Origin: a virus
DNA: 40,249 bases
Reading direction: 5' to 3' (one strand)
IMG/VR virus record: IMGVR_UViG_3300046028_002417
Coordinates: 1-40,249 of that record
The translations under genes were made by a program, and so were the position numbers. Positions 24,761-31,716 of the stretch are shown one piece after another (position 1 is the first letter of the stretch; each line of letters starts with the position of its first letter). The notes under the pieces were generated by a model. It ran no database searches. It was given only the letters and a program-made list of their open reading frames with translations, and was not told where the DNA came from.

Positions 24761-25960
24761 ATGCCAGCACTTCAAGACGCAGAAATCCGTGGCGCAATCC
24801 GTAAAGTGCAGTCTGGCCAGGCACGGCGCGTCACACTCAAAGACGGTTACGGTCGCGGCGGCGGAAGGCTGTCACTCATGCTGCGACCGGCAAAGCATGG
24901 CGTCACTGCCGAATGGTACGCGACCCAGCACACGAACGGCAAGCGCACACTGGCAAAGATCGGCGTCTACCCGCAGCTGTCTTTGGCAGACGCCAGAAAC
25001 AAGTTCGCCGGCTACAGCCTGCGCATTCGGGACGGCATCAGCGTCAAGCGCCAACCGCCTGCCGGCGACACGTTCGAAGCCATGCTGAAGGGCTACTGCG
25101 CCAGCGTCGAGCATGAGCGCACCAGGCGACCGCGTGAATTGACCCTGCTGGAATCTTCCGGCTGCGCGGCTGACTTCATTGGCCGGCACAGGAAAGCCAG
25201 CGAGGTCACGACGGGCGAAATTGTGGAATGGCTGCGCACGTTCTACGCACGCGGCGCTGTCGTGCAGGCAACGAAAGTCCGGTCGTTCCTGTCAGCGGCG
25301 TTTGGCTGGGCAATGGCAAGCGAAAACGATTACCGCCAAGCGGTCAGCGCACACTGGCGCATCGCGGTCAACCCGGTCGCAGCCATTCCGCCGGACACCG
25401 CAGCCAACAAGGCCGGCACGCGCTATTTGTCGCAAGATGAATTCGGCCATTTCATTTGCTGGCTGGACAGTCAGACATCACTGGCGGCGAAGTGCGTGCA
25501 GGTCATCGCCATGACCGGCCAGCGCATCGAGGAAATCTCACTGCTGCAGGCGTCACAGTATGACGGCACGATGCTGGACTGGTCGAAAACGAAAAACGGC
25601 AAGCCGCATTGCATCCCAATTCCACAGCAGTGCATTCCGATATTATCGGGACTTCATTCCGAAATGTTCGGCAGTCCGTCATACGATCAGCTGCTGGAAG
25701 TAATTGCGGAATTCACAACTGCAACCGGCGTGCCGAAGTTCACGACACAGAACCTGCGGCGCACATGGAAGACGCTTGCCGGCGAAGCTGGTATCTCAAA
25801 GGCTGACCGCGACCTGATCCAGAACCATTCGAAAAGCGACGTCAGCAGCAAGCACTACGACCGCTATCAATACCTGCGAGAAAAGACCGCAGCGATGGCG
25901 GTCTGGTCTGGCTGGGTCGATCAGCTACTCAGAACCACGCGGAAAACATCAACCGGATAA
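24761..25960 (+). CDS. int: Tyrosine recombinase (integrase)
   Basis: A 399-aa P4-like integrase. Residues 10-100 form an arm-type DNA-binding domain (LKDGYGRGGGRLSLML, LAKIGVYPQLSLADAR), 105-205 the core-binding domain, and 230-385 the catalytic domain: R255 in TGQRIEEI, lysine 276/278 in SKTKNGKPH, R333 in TTQNLRRTW, H356 in QNHSKSD and the nucleophile Y366 in KHYDRY. Box II reads QNLRR rather than HxLRR, as in a subgroup I recall with RDIRRTW. GGGAG precedes the ATG. It makes this a temperate or formerly temperate phage. Its end overlaps the convergent gene by 40 nt. Confidence 0.93.
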   Translation: MPALQDAEIRGAIRKVQSGQARRVTLKDGYGRGGGRLSLMLRPAKHGVTAEWYATQHTNGKRTLAKIGVYPQLSLADARNKFAGYSLRIRDGISVKRQPPAGDTFEAMLKGYCASVEHERTRRPRELTLLESSGCAADFIGRHRKASEVTTGEIVEWLRTFYARGAVVQATKVRSFLSAAFGWAMASENDYRQAVSAHWRIAVNPVAAIPPDTAANKAGTRYLSQDEFGHFICWLDSQTSLAAKCVQVIAMTGQRIEEISLLQASQYDGTMLDWSKTKNGKPHCIPIPQQCIPILSGLHSEMFGSPSYDQLLEVIAEFTTATGVPKFTTQNLRRTWKTLAGEAGISKADRDLIQNHSKSDVSSKHYDRYQYLREKTAAMAVWSGWVDQLLRTTRKTSTG

Positions 25961-26199
25961 GACAGTGCGCGGTTCAGCGAGTGCCAGAAAATAAGAACCT
26001 TGTTATCGCGGATGATGTAGCAGCCGTATTCTTTGCCAATTCCGTTTTCTTCCGAAGTAATGGCGACCCTTGCCGTGCCGTCACAGGGCTGATCCGTCAA
26101 GTCAATTGAACCGCCAAGATCATTGACCGCCGTCGCCAGAACTGCAGCGTCAACGGTCGAGAAAACCAGCACAAGAACTGCAAACAATAGCGTTTTCAT
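25921..26199 (-). CDS. Small secreted protein of unknown function
   Basis: A 92-aa protein starting MKTLLFAVLVLVFSTVDAAV, a clear signal peptide (positive end, about 13 hydrophobic residues, small residues before the likely cut after residue 19). The mature part (about 73 residues) contains two cysteines (QPCDGTAR and YGCYII) that could form a disulphide, and a strand-rich C-terminus. I chose ATG 26199; in-frame upstream starts lie within the terminator region. Downstream of an excisionase-like gene, it may be a periplasmic protein active during infection or lysogeny. No family recognised. Confidence 0.7.
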   Translation of the reverse strand: MKTLLFAVLVLVFSTVDAAVLATAVNDLGGSIDLTDQPCDGTARVAITSEENGIGKEYGCYIIRDNKVLIFWHSLNRALSYPVDVFRVVLSS

Positions 26200-26211
26200 A
26201 GCGTCACCCAT

Positions 26212-26238
26212 AAAAAAAGACCGGCAATTACGCCGGCC
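26212..26238 (-). terminator. Rho-independent terminator of the leftward operon
   Basis: Read on the minus strand: stem GGCCGGC with GCCGGTC (one G-U), loop GTAATT, then seven Ts (complement of 26212-26218). It ends 5 nt after the excisionase-like gene's stop and 13 nt before the ATG of the secreted protein, which would then be transcribed only by read-through or antitermination. Confidence 0.85.
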
Positions 26239-26243
26239 TGCAA

Positions 26244-26441
26244 TCACACCGTCAACGACCGGCGTCTGGAATCTTCCCATATTTTCAGCGCGTCTTCAGG
26301 ATACACTACCTTACCGCCGATCTTGATGTAATCCGGACCCTGTCCGATGCTGCGCCAGTTTGCCAGCGTCCGAACCGTGATCGCGCCTTTGTATCGATCC
26401 GCGACCTGCTGTGGCGTAAAAAACCCGTTGTCTATAATCAA
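26244..26441 (-). CDS. Excisionase / AlpA-like HTH protein
   Basis: A 65-aa protein with a winged-helix, MerR-like DNA-binding pattern: FFTPQQVADRYKGAITVRTL, then NWRSIGQGPDYIKIGGKVVYP, where GxGPxYxKxGxxVxYxxxDL is the usual wing of AlpA/excisionase-type factors. It is probably the recombination directionality factor for the nearby integrase, bending attachment-site DNA to favour excision. It is the last gene before the leftward terminator. Confidence 0.85.
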   Translation of the reverse strand: MIIDNGFFTPQQVADRYKGAITVRTLANWRSIGQGPDYIKIGGKVVYPEDALKIWEDSRRRSLTV

Positions 26442-26452
26442 GATATTCCCCC

Positions 26453-27388
26453 TTAAAAACCGCCAGTGTCTGCGGTTTCATCGTTTATTTTTGAAACAAA
26501 TTCAGGCGCAACGGGTTTCCCTGCACTGCGCTGTTGATCGTATGAAATCGCCGATGCTTTGAGAGTATCTAGGAACGGCTGTCCTAGTGCCTTGCGAACT
26601 TTTGCAGGCACGGCCATCCATGCCTTGCCAAGCGCGTCCAGTCCGGATTCGGTAACAGTCTGAAGGCTGTTACGATGCCGTTCAATATCTGGATCAATGG
26701 CCGTTGCGCCGTCAACCCATTGGCGCAGGGCTTTGCCATCGTCTGCGGTTATGTATCCAGCACCGCGACCCAGTATGCCGGTCAATTCCGACGGACATTT
26801 CAGCACCGTCTGCCGATGACCGGCGTCGTGCATCAATACCGATGCAGTCATTTCGAACATGAAGTTTTTTTCTTGTATCGGCTGAACGCCAAGCGGGCGC
26901 GGGTTTTTCGGATCAGAGAAATCAACCTTTTCCCTAGCGCGTATGCAAGCAACAATGTGCATATTCGACTGCAGCATCACGTTCATAAACCGTTTGTGTT
27001 CTGCCTTCGCACGTTTCCAGTCTGGAAATCTGGTTGCACTGGCTATTTCTTCACAACCGCCGACGCCTTCCCATTCATGCGTCACGCTGTCGATGACCAA
27101 GACTTCGACGCCGGCCTGCTGGAATTCCAGAATCGCATCGATGTACCGCTGCGGCGCAAATGGCGCATACAAGTCGCCGATCAGGAACGGCTGCGGAAGT
27201 GAATCCGCGTATAAACTGCCACGACGGTTTTCGGTATCAAGAAACCCGACTTTCTTGCCGTTGCCGTTCGCCAGTCCGTAGGCCAGCTGTAATGCTGTGT
27301 AAGTTTTGCCGCTGCCAGACACGCCGGCGATGCCGATTACAAGGCGTGCGCCTTCCCGTTTTGCTTCCCGAATTTGTAGGACACTCAT
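26453..27388 (-). CDS. RecA-like ATPase, Sak4-type single-strand annealing protein
   Basis: A 311-aa AAA/RecA-fold ATPase. Walker A GVSGSGKT is at residues 22-29 and Walker B VEVLVIDS at about 94-101, followed by THEWEG with E105. There is no N-terminal or C-terminal extension typical of RecA. Together with the adjacent RecE-like exonuclease and an SSB-like protein elsewhere in the window, this fits the Sak4 group, which anneals single strands in concert with SSB. The C-terminal 40 residues are of low complexity. An AGGGGAA stretch precedes the ATG. A DNA-packaging or other AAA role is less likely. Confidence 0.8.
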   Translation of the reverse strand: MSVLQIREAKREGARLVIGIAGVSGSGKTYTALQLAYGLANGNGKKVGFLDTENRRGSLYADSLPQPFLIGDLYAPFAPQRYIDAILEFQQAGVEVLVIDSVTHEWEGVGGCEEIASATRFPDWKRAKAEHKRFMNVMLQSNMHIVACIRAREKVDFSDPKNPRPLGVQPIQEKNFMFEMTASVLMHDAGHRQTVLKCPSELTGILGRGAGYITADDGKALRQWVDGATAIDPDIERHRNSLQTVTESGLDALGKAWMAVPAKVRKALGQPFLDTLKASAISYDQQRSAGKPVAPEFVSKINDETADTGGF

Positions 27389-28270
27389 TTATTCCCCTTT
27401 TACATTGTCGTTTGCTGCGTTGAGAACCCAAACAGGCAAGCTGATGGGCAGAATTTCTTGCGCGTATCCTGGCCATTTGTCGGCGGATAAGCAGTCGGCA
27501 TACACACGCAGCGCCTGCCGGTATTCGCGGCGACCCAGTTCAATCATGTCGTCGTCGGCGTAGTAAAACGCTGCTGCGAATGGCGCTTTCTTTTCAAAGC
27601 AGCAGAACACGAACGCCTGTGGCGCTTCGCCGGTCGCATAAGCAATTCCGTCGAGATACCAAGCCGCTTGCACATGGTATCGGTAAGTCGCAACCGACCG
27701 CTGGAATGCCGCCAGGCTGGCGTTTTCCGTCGACTTCACATCGATGATCGCGCCAGGCATAAGCCAGTCGGGTCGTGCCTTGCACAGAACGCCGGTTTCA
27801 GCGTCCTGCCAGAACGCCGACTGCTCTGCCTTGCCTGCCTTGAACAATGCGCGTGCCGACGGATGCGCCATGATCTGAGCCTGAATCGCACGGCAGACGG
27901 CAAAGTCCTGCGCATCTATGATCGTGCAGCCGGCGTGCTGGTCATTGAACCGCTGCCACCAGTCAATCGCCGCCAGCGTGTCATCACTGGGTTTTTTCGC
28001 GTTCAGCTGCACCGACGAAGGCCGGCGCGGCGCGTCAGCCGGCACGACGATGTATTCCGCTTCGAAGCGTTCGGGTTCAAGTACCGCTGTGTGAATGGCC
28101 GTGCCGATCTTCATGGCAACCGTTTCTTCTCGCGGCAAACGGTTCGGGTCCAAGTAATCAGACCAGTAATGCAATGGCGACTGAGCGATCCGATCTAGTC
28201 CTGACTTCGAAATCCCTGCGCCGCCGTGATAGTCGGCATTGTTTATGCCGTCATACAGTCCTGTTTTCAT
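27389..28270 (-). CDS. RecE-like (exodeoxyribonuclease VIII-type) PD-(D/E)XK nuclease
   Basis: A 293-aa nuclease resembling the C-terminal catalytic part of RecE. Motifs: YHGGAGISKSGLDRIAQSP near residue 14, GTAIHTAVLEP with H60, E149 in AEQSAFW, D168 in CKARPDWL, IIDVKST with D177 and K179, and YHVQAAWYLDG with Q201. It would chew one strand of linear DNA to provide single strands for the Sak4-like partner, encoded immediately downstream without a gap. It is the first gene of the leftward operon. AGGGGAAAT precedes the start. Confidence 0.92.
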   Translation of the reverse strand: MKTGLYDGINNADYHGGAGISKSGLDRIAQSPLHYWSDYLDPNRLPREETVAMKIGTAIHTAVLEPERFEAEYIVVPADAPRRPSSVQLNAKKPSDDTLAAIDWWQRFNDQHAGCTIIDAQDFAVCRAIQAQIMAHPSARALFKAGKAEQSAFWQDAETGVLCKARPDWLMPGAIIDVKSTENASLAAFQRSVATYRYHVQAAWYLDGIAYATGEAPQAFVFCCFEKKAPFAAAFYYADDDMIELGRREYRQALRVYADCLSADKWPGYAQEILPISLPVWVLNAANDNVKGE

Positions 28271-28306
28271 TATTTCCCCTTTTTTTTACTTAAATAACTA
28301 ACCGCA

Positions 28307-28320
28307 GTGCAATTATGCAC
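28307..28320. promoter_or_regulatory. Operator candidate palindrome
   Basis: Perfect 14-bp inverted repeat GTGCAATTATGCAC, reading GTGCATAATTGCAC on the other strand. It covers the predicted -10 box of the leftward promoter, with partial further symmetry (ACC on the left, GGT on the right). This is the position expected for a repressor site controlling the recombination operon, for instance by the XRE protein encoded at 28386. Confidence 0.6.
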
Positions 28321-28341
28321 GGTAAAATTCTTGTGTGTCGA
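28312..28341 (-). promoter_or_regulatory. Leftward promoter for exonuclease, Sak4-like and excisionase genes
   Basis: On the minus strand a -35 box TCGACA (28341-28336; five of six consensus bases), an 18-bp spacer and a -10 box CATAAT (28317-28312; five of six). Predicted transcription starts near 28305, about 35 nt before the exonuclease ATG. Confidence 0.65.
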
Positions 28342-28359
28342 GCGTTTTTTCAACATAAT
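28331..28359 (+). promoter_or_regulatory. Rightward early promoter
   Basis: A -35-like TTGTGT (28331-28336), a 17-bp spacer and a -10 box CATAAT (28354-28359). The start would be near 28366, 20 nt before the ATG of the XRE gene. The -35 boxes of the two divergent promoters meet at base 28336, so RNA polymerase cannot easily sit on both. Confidence 0.6.
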
Positions 28360-28385
28360 CAGAGTAATTCAAAGTAAATACCAAT

Positions 28386-28574
28386 ATGAATACTGACAAT
28401 TACAGTCGTTTAGTGACATTGGCAGAGGGCGCGGGGCTTTCCGTGACCGCACTATGCCGACTTGCCGGCGTCGCACCGTCAACCGTCACCCGCTGGCGGT
28501 CTGGAAAGACGCAGCCAACGTTCCGCATTTGGGAAAAGATCGAAAGGGCGGCGCATGGCGACCAGAAAAAATAA
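28386..28574 (+). CDS. Small XRE-type HTH regulator
   Basis: A 62-aa protein that is essentially one helix-turn-helix domain: RLVTLAEGAGLSVTALCRLA then GVAPSTVTRWRSGKTQPTF, with the recognition helix in the second part. It is the first gene of the rightward operon, next to a divergent promoter pair, so it resembles a Cro-like switch protein. It has no peptidase or oligomerisation domain of a CI-type repressor. The upstream Shine-Dalgarno is weak, which could mean low expression or a leader-poor mRNA. Confidence 0.8.
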   Translation: MNTDNYSRLVTLAEGAGLSVTALCRLAGVAPSTVTRWRSGKTQPTFRIWEKIERAAHGDQKK

Positions 28575-28782
28575 GCCGGCAGAGCAAGAGCCGGCAACCT
28601 GCGGCCTGTGCTGCTACTGGATCAGGCTACCCAGCGAAACGAAGATCGAAAGCGAAGACGGCGAGTGCCGCCGGATGCCGCCGCAGCTGCTGCACGATCC
28701 AGAGCAAGGCCCGTATGCCGTCTGGCCGTTGACAGAGAACACCGACTATTGCGGCGAGTGGCGGGCAAGGATGAACGCATGA
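28555..28782 (+). CDS. Small cysteine-rich protein
   Basis: A 75-aa protein starting at ATG 28555, 20 nt inside the XRE gene. It has CGLCCYWI near residue 16 and further cysteines near 38 and 66, so it could bind zinc. Other features are the ESEDGECRRMPPQLL stretch and NTDYCGEWRAR near the end. This pattern (CxxCxxW, then CRRxPP, then CGEW) is common in small phage early proteins of unknown function. The stop overlaps the next start (ATGA). Confidence 0.75.
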   Translation: MATRKNKPAEQEPATCGLCCYWIRLPSETKIESEDGECRRMPPQLLHDPEQGPYAVWPLTENTDYCGEWRARMNA

Positions 28783-28913
28783 ACAACTTTATCGAATGGC
28801 TGGGCGCGAAGATCATCGCAATGACTATGCTGGCGCTTGCCGCCGCTTACATGGGGTTTCTGGCTGCGCTGTTCTGGCGCTGCTTTATGCTGGGCTGGGA
28901 CATCCTGAAGTGA
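28779..28913 (+). CDS. Small membrane protein
   Basis: A 44-aa protein, start ATG 28779, overlapping its neighbours on both sides (ATGA, GTGA). It starts MNNFIEWLGAKIIAMTMLAL and is mostly one or two hydrophobic helices with a short Trp/Arg interruption near residue 33. Probably inner-membrane. Function unknown. Confidence 0.65.
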   Translation: MNNFIEWLGAKIIAMTMLALAAAYMGFLAALFWRCFMLGWDILK

Positions 28914-30310
28914 ACCTGCGACCGTACCAGCAGGCGGCTGTCACGCAGCTGCGCGAGTCCTACCTGGCCGGCCACAAAGCGCCGCTGTTCGTCCTGCCGA
29001 CCGGCGGCGGCAAGACCTTCGTGTTCTCATTTGTCGCCATGAACGCCGTCGAGCGCGGCAAGCGCGTCTGCATTCTGGTGCATCGCCGTGAATTGCTGCT
29101 GCAGGCAAGCGCATCACTGCGGTCGATGGGCGTCAAGCATGGGCTGATCGCGCCAGGGTTCAATCAAACGACTGACGCTGTACAGGTCGCGTCCGTTCAG
29201 TCGCTGGCCAGCCGCATGAAACGCGCATCGATTTATGGGCGCCAGAAATACCATTTCGACCTGATGATCGTTGACGAAGCGCATCACGCGGTCGCTGGCA
29301 CATGGGCGGCGCTGCGCGAATGGTTCCCGCACAGCAAGCTGCTGGGCGTCACAGCAACGCCGATCCGGTCTGATGGTCAAGGGCTGGACGCCGCCTTCGA
29401 TGATCTGATCTTGGGGCCGTCAATGGCCGAACTGATCGAAGCCGGATACCTGGTCAAGCCGGTCGTGTATGCGCCGCCGTCCGTGATCGACCTGTCCGGC
29501 ATCCGCAAGCGTGGCGGCGACTTCGATCAGCGCCAGGTCGCCGAACGTGTCGACAAGCCGACCATCACTGGCGATGTGATTGGACACTACCGCAGGCTGG
29601 CCGGCGGCAAACCTGCCATCGCGTTCTGCGCATCGGTCGCACACGCCGAACACGTTGCCGCTGAGTTTCGCGCACATGGATTCAAAGCCATATCAGTCGA
29701 CGGCAACACCGCACCGGCTGAACGTGCCGAAGCCATTGCCAGGCTGGGTCGCGGCGACCTGCACGTTCTGACCAGCTGCGACATTATCAGCGAAGGCACA
29801 GACGTTCCGGTCGTGTCGGCGGCTATCCTGCTGCGTCCGACGCAATCGCTGGGCCTGTACATTCAGCAGGTCGGTCGCGCACTCAGGCCAGCGCCAGAAA
29901 AATCCCGTTCGGTAATTATCGACCACGTTGGCAACTGTTTGCGTCACGGATTACCCGATCAGGAATATGAATGGTCACTGGAAGGCGGCGCAAAGTCTAA
30001 CAAGGCGGCGAACAATAACGTGCCGTCTGTTAAGCAGTGCGAGAAATGTTACTTTGTTTTCAAGCCTGCGCCAGTCTGTCCGTCCTGCGGTCACCGGCAC
30101 ATTATCAAAGCGCGGGAAGTGCAGCAGGCTGACGGCGAACTAGTCGAGATCGACGCCGCAGCAGCTGCCGCCATGAAGCGAGAACGCCAGCGCGAGATCG
30201 GCAGCGCCAGGACAATTGAAGCACTTGAGGAAGTCGCACGCAGGCGCGGATACAAGCCTGGCTGGGCGCGGTTTATCATGCGATCACGCGAGGGGCGGCA
30301 CTTTGGCTGA
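28910..30310 (+). CDS. DEAH-box superfamily 2 helicase
   Basis: A 466-aa helicase starting at GTG 28910 (NLRPYQQAAVTQL, a Q-motif-like start). Motif I PTGGGKT is at residues 30-36, motif II DEAH at 122-125, motif III VTATPIR near 147, and motif VI QQVGRALRP near 319. After the second RecA-like domain there is a zinc ribbon with C377, C380, C390 and C393. It resembles SSL2/UvsW-like phage helicases that unwind branched DNA in replication and recombination. An in-frame start at 28796 exists but would cover the preceding membrane-protein gene; GTG overlapping that stop is preferred. Confidence 0.92.
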   Translation: MNLRPYQQAAVTQLRESYLAGHKAPLFVLPTGGGKTFVFSFVAMNAVERGKRVCILVHRRELLLQASASLRSMGVKHGLIAPGFNQTTDAVQVASVQSLASRMKRASIYGRQKYHFDLMIVDEAHHAVAGTWAALREWFPHSKLLGVTATPIRSDGQGLDAAFDDLILGPSMAELIEAGYLVKPVVYAPPSVIDLSGIRKRGGDFDQRQVAERVDKPTITGDVIGHYRRLAGGKPAIAFCASVAHAEHVAAEFRAHGFKAISVDGNTAPAERAEAIARLGRGDLHVLTSCDIISEGTDVPVVSAAILLRPTQSLGLYIQQVGRALRPAPEKSRSVIIDHVGNCLRHGLPDQEYEWSLEGGAKSNKAANNNVPSVKQCEKCYFVFKPAPVCPSCGHRHIIKAREVQQADGELVEIDAAAAAAMKRERQREIGSARTIEALEEVARRRGYKPGWARFIMRSREGRHFG

Positions 30311-30551
30311 TCACTCACAGCGCGACGAACTGCGTGCAGCAGCGCCTGAACTGGCTGCGTTCGTTGACGAATGCCGGCGCGTATTTGGCGAGGTAAAAAT
30401 AACATATTTGTTATTGCCGGACGGTCGGGAGTTCGGTCGCAAGACAACGAACCAGCTGGTCAAACCGACCGATGCGCGTCCAGTTCACCAAGTCATGGAG
30501 GAATGGAATAAAATCGTAAAGCAACAGGCGCGCAGCCGGGGGTCGCGCTAA
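30303..30551 (+). CDS. Hypothetical early protein
   Basis: An 82-aa protein starting at TTG 30303 within the end of the helicase gene, the only start close to the junction. It has an amphipathic helix (RDELRAAAPELAAFVDECRR) then a strand-rich VKITYLLLPDGREFG and a Lys/Arg-rich end. Function not recognised. It is the last gene before the structured leader region. A later start such as GTG 30333 is possible. Confidence 0.6.
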   Translation: MADHSQRDELRAAAPELAAFVDECRRVFGEVKITYLLLPDGREFGRKTTNQLVKPTDARPVHQVMEEWNKIVKQQARSRGSR

Positions 30552-30625
30552 AGTGCGGTTAACATTGGCCGCCGTAACACCGGCAGCGTAGGGGTCGGTC
30601 CTCCGCTGACAAGACTGCGCCGACT

Positions 30626-30652
30626 GACCGCCGTAAGCGGTCGCCTATTTTT
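30626..30652 (+). terminator. Possible terminator or attenuator in the SSB leader
   Basis: A 6-bp perfect stem GACCGC/GCGGTC with a CGTAA loop is followed by GCCTA and five Ts (30648-30652). It is weak as a terminator because of the 5-nt gap but could act as an attenuator between the helicase and SSB parts of the operon. Confidence 0.4.
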
Positions 30653-30726
30653 CGAAAGCGCATGCTGTGCCAACTGACTGTGATAGCCGCCATTATCGGC
30701 GGCGCAGCGCACAGACGCAGCGAGTA

Positions 30727-30836
30727 GTGACAGCCGGGAAAGACCGGCTAGAAGCCGATAGTCGAAACTCGAACAAAACGAAAGGGACAGTAATAACCCT
30801 TGGTCGGAAAAACTGTGACAGCCGGGAAAGACCGGC
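30727..30836 (+). repeat. Two identical 22-nt hairpin repeats
   Basis: A 22-nt sequence (GTGACAGCCGG, then GAAAGA, then CCGGC) occurs at 30727-30748 and again, without mismatch, at 30815-30836. Each forms a GCCGG/CCGGC stem with a GAAAGA loop. The second copy ends 26 nt before the SSB-like ATG. Between them is another weak stem, AAGGG/CCCTT. The two copies fall in different reading frames, which argues for function as nucleic acid rather than protein. Confidence 0.85.
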
Positions 30837-30862
30837 ACTTTTAAACTAAACAGGGGCAGCAA

Positions 30863-31162
30863 ATGGCATCGAAAAAACTCTATGACCTTTCGGTCAAAAC
30901 CCGCGAGTACACCGACCGGGACGGTAAGAAAAAAGGCAACTGGCAGAACGTTGGCAGCGTCATGCAGGCCGATGACGGCAGCAAGTTCATCATGCTGAAC
31001 CGCTGGTTCAATCCTGCTGGCATTCCTGATCTGTCCGGCAAAGGCGGCGACAGTATCCTGCTGTCGATGTTTACGCCGAAGGATGGCCAGCCGCAGCAGC
31101 AGGCTGCACCGGCACAGCAACAACAAGCGCCGGCCTATGATGACCAGGACATCCCGTTCTGA
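30863..31162 (+). CDS. Single-stranded DNA-binding protein, non-canonical, with SSB-type C-terminal tip
   Basis: A 99-aa protein that is not a classic OB-fold SSB by sequence, but carries the features of phage SSB-like proteins: a compact beta domain (LYDLSVKTREYTDRDGKKKG, then WQNVGSVMQADDG), a Gln/Ala-rich linker and the acidic tip DDQDIPF. That tip matches the SSB C-terminal peptide that recruits replication and repair proteins. It is expected to bind single strands and work with the Sak4-like annealing protein. An AGGGGC Shine-Dalgarno precedes the ATG, and the leader carries twin hairpins. Confidence 0.8.
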   Translation: MASKKLYDLSVKTREYTDRDGKKKGNWQNVGSVMQADDGSKFIMLNRWFNPAGIPDLSGKGGDSILLSMFTPKDGQPQQQAAPAQQQQAPAYDDQDIPF

Positions 31163-31716
31163 TGGCTGCGGATAATCTACCGCGCGTTGTCGCACTGACC
31201 GGCGCCGCCGGTTCAGGTAAGTCGACAGTGGCGAACTACCTGATCGAACACTACGGCTATTTCCGCATCAAGTTCGCCGACCCGCTGAAGGATATGCTTC
31301 GCATCATTGGCCTGTGCGAAATGCACATCGAAGGCCAGCTGAAGGAAACGCCTATCGAATGGCTGGACGGTCGGACGCCGCGTTACCTGATGCAGACGCT
31401 GGGAACCGAATGGGGTCGGCACATGGTCAGCCGGGATATCTGGGTCGCCATCTGGCAGAACAAAGTCGAAAGCTGGCTACACGCGAACCCTGAAGACCGG
31501 ATCGTCGTGGATGACTGCCGGTTTGGCAATGAAGCCGAAACCGTCCGCGAGATGGGCGGTCGCATCGTGGCGCTGCACCGGCCTGGCGCTGGTCTGGCCG
31601 GCAAGCATCCATCGGAGTCGGGCATTACCGTCAAAGACCTGCGCATCGTTGTCAATGACGGCGACATCGACCAGCTGCGCCTGCGCGTGCTGCACGAATT
31701 GCTGCGCAGTAAGTGA
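31162..31716 (+). CDS. Deoxynucleoside monophosphate kinase
   Basis: A 184-aa P-loop kinase with GAAGSGKS at residues 14-21. The middle resembles phage dNMP kinases (T4 gp1-like): FRIKFADPLKDMLRIIGL, LMQTLGTEWGRHMVSRDIWV, IVVDDCRFGNEAETVREMGG, and LHRPGAG. It would convert deoxynucleoside monophosphates, including those from degraded host DNA, to diphosphates for phage replication. The ATG overlaps the SSB-like stop; the stop overlaps the next GTG. Confidence 0.88.
   Translation: MAADNLPRVVALTGAAGSGKSTVANYLIEHYGYFRIKFADPLKDMLRIIGLCEMHIEGQLKETPIEWLDGRTPRYLMQTLGTEWGRHMVSRDIWVAIWQNKVESWLHANPEDRIVVDDCRFGNEAETVREMGGRIVALHRPGAGLAGKHPSESGITVKDLRIVVNDGDIDQLRLRVLHELLRSK

Larger units (their letters stand above)
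30552..30862 (+). other. Structured, non-coding leader upstream of the SSB-like gene
   Basis: A 311-nt stretch without a convincing gene in an otherwise gap-free operon. It can form at least five stem-loops: GCCG/CGGC (30571-30584), GACCGC/GCGGTC (30626-30642), GCCGCC/GGCGGC (30686-30703), and two copies of AGCCGG.../CCGGC hairpins (30732-30748 and 30820-30836). A 12-codon frame right after the previous stop (GTG 30553 to TAG, MRLTLAAVTPAA) might be a leader peptide. The rest may be an RNA regulator, a translational operator for the SSB-like protein or a processed small RNA. No known riboswitch or ncRNA family was recognised. Confidence 0.6.

Noticed and set aside
30667-30849. 60-codon frame in the SSB leader.
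   Set aside because: It is built largely of hairpin sequence; the two identical 22-nt repeats are read in different frames, giving unrelated peptides.
30548-31195. Minus-strand frame of 215 codons over the SSB leader and SSB-like gene.
   Set aside because: The plus-strand SSB-like gene with a DDQDIPF tip and Shine-Dalgarno explains part of it; the antisense protein has no recognisable features.
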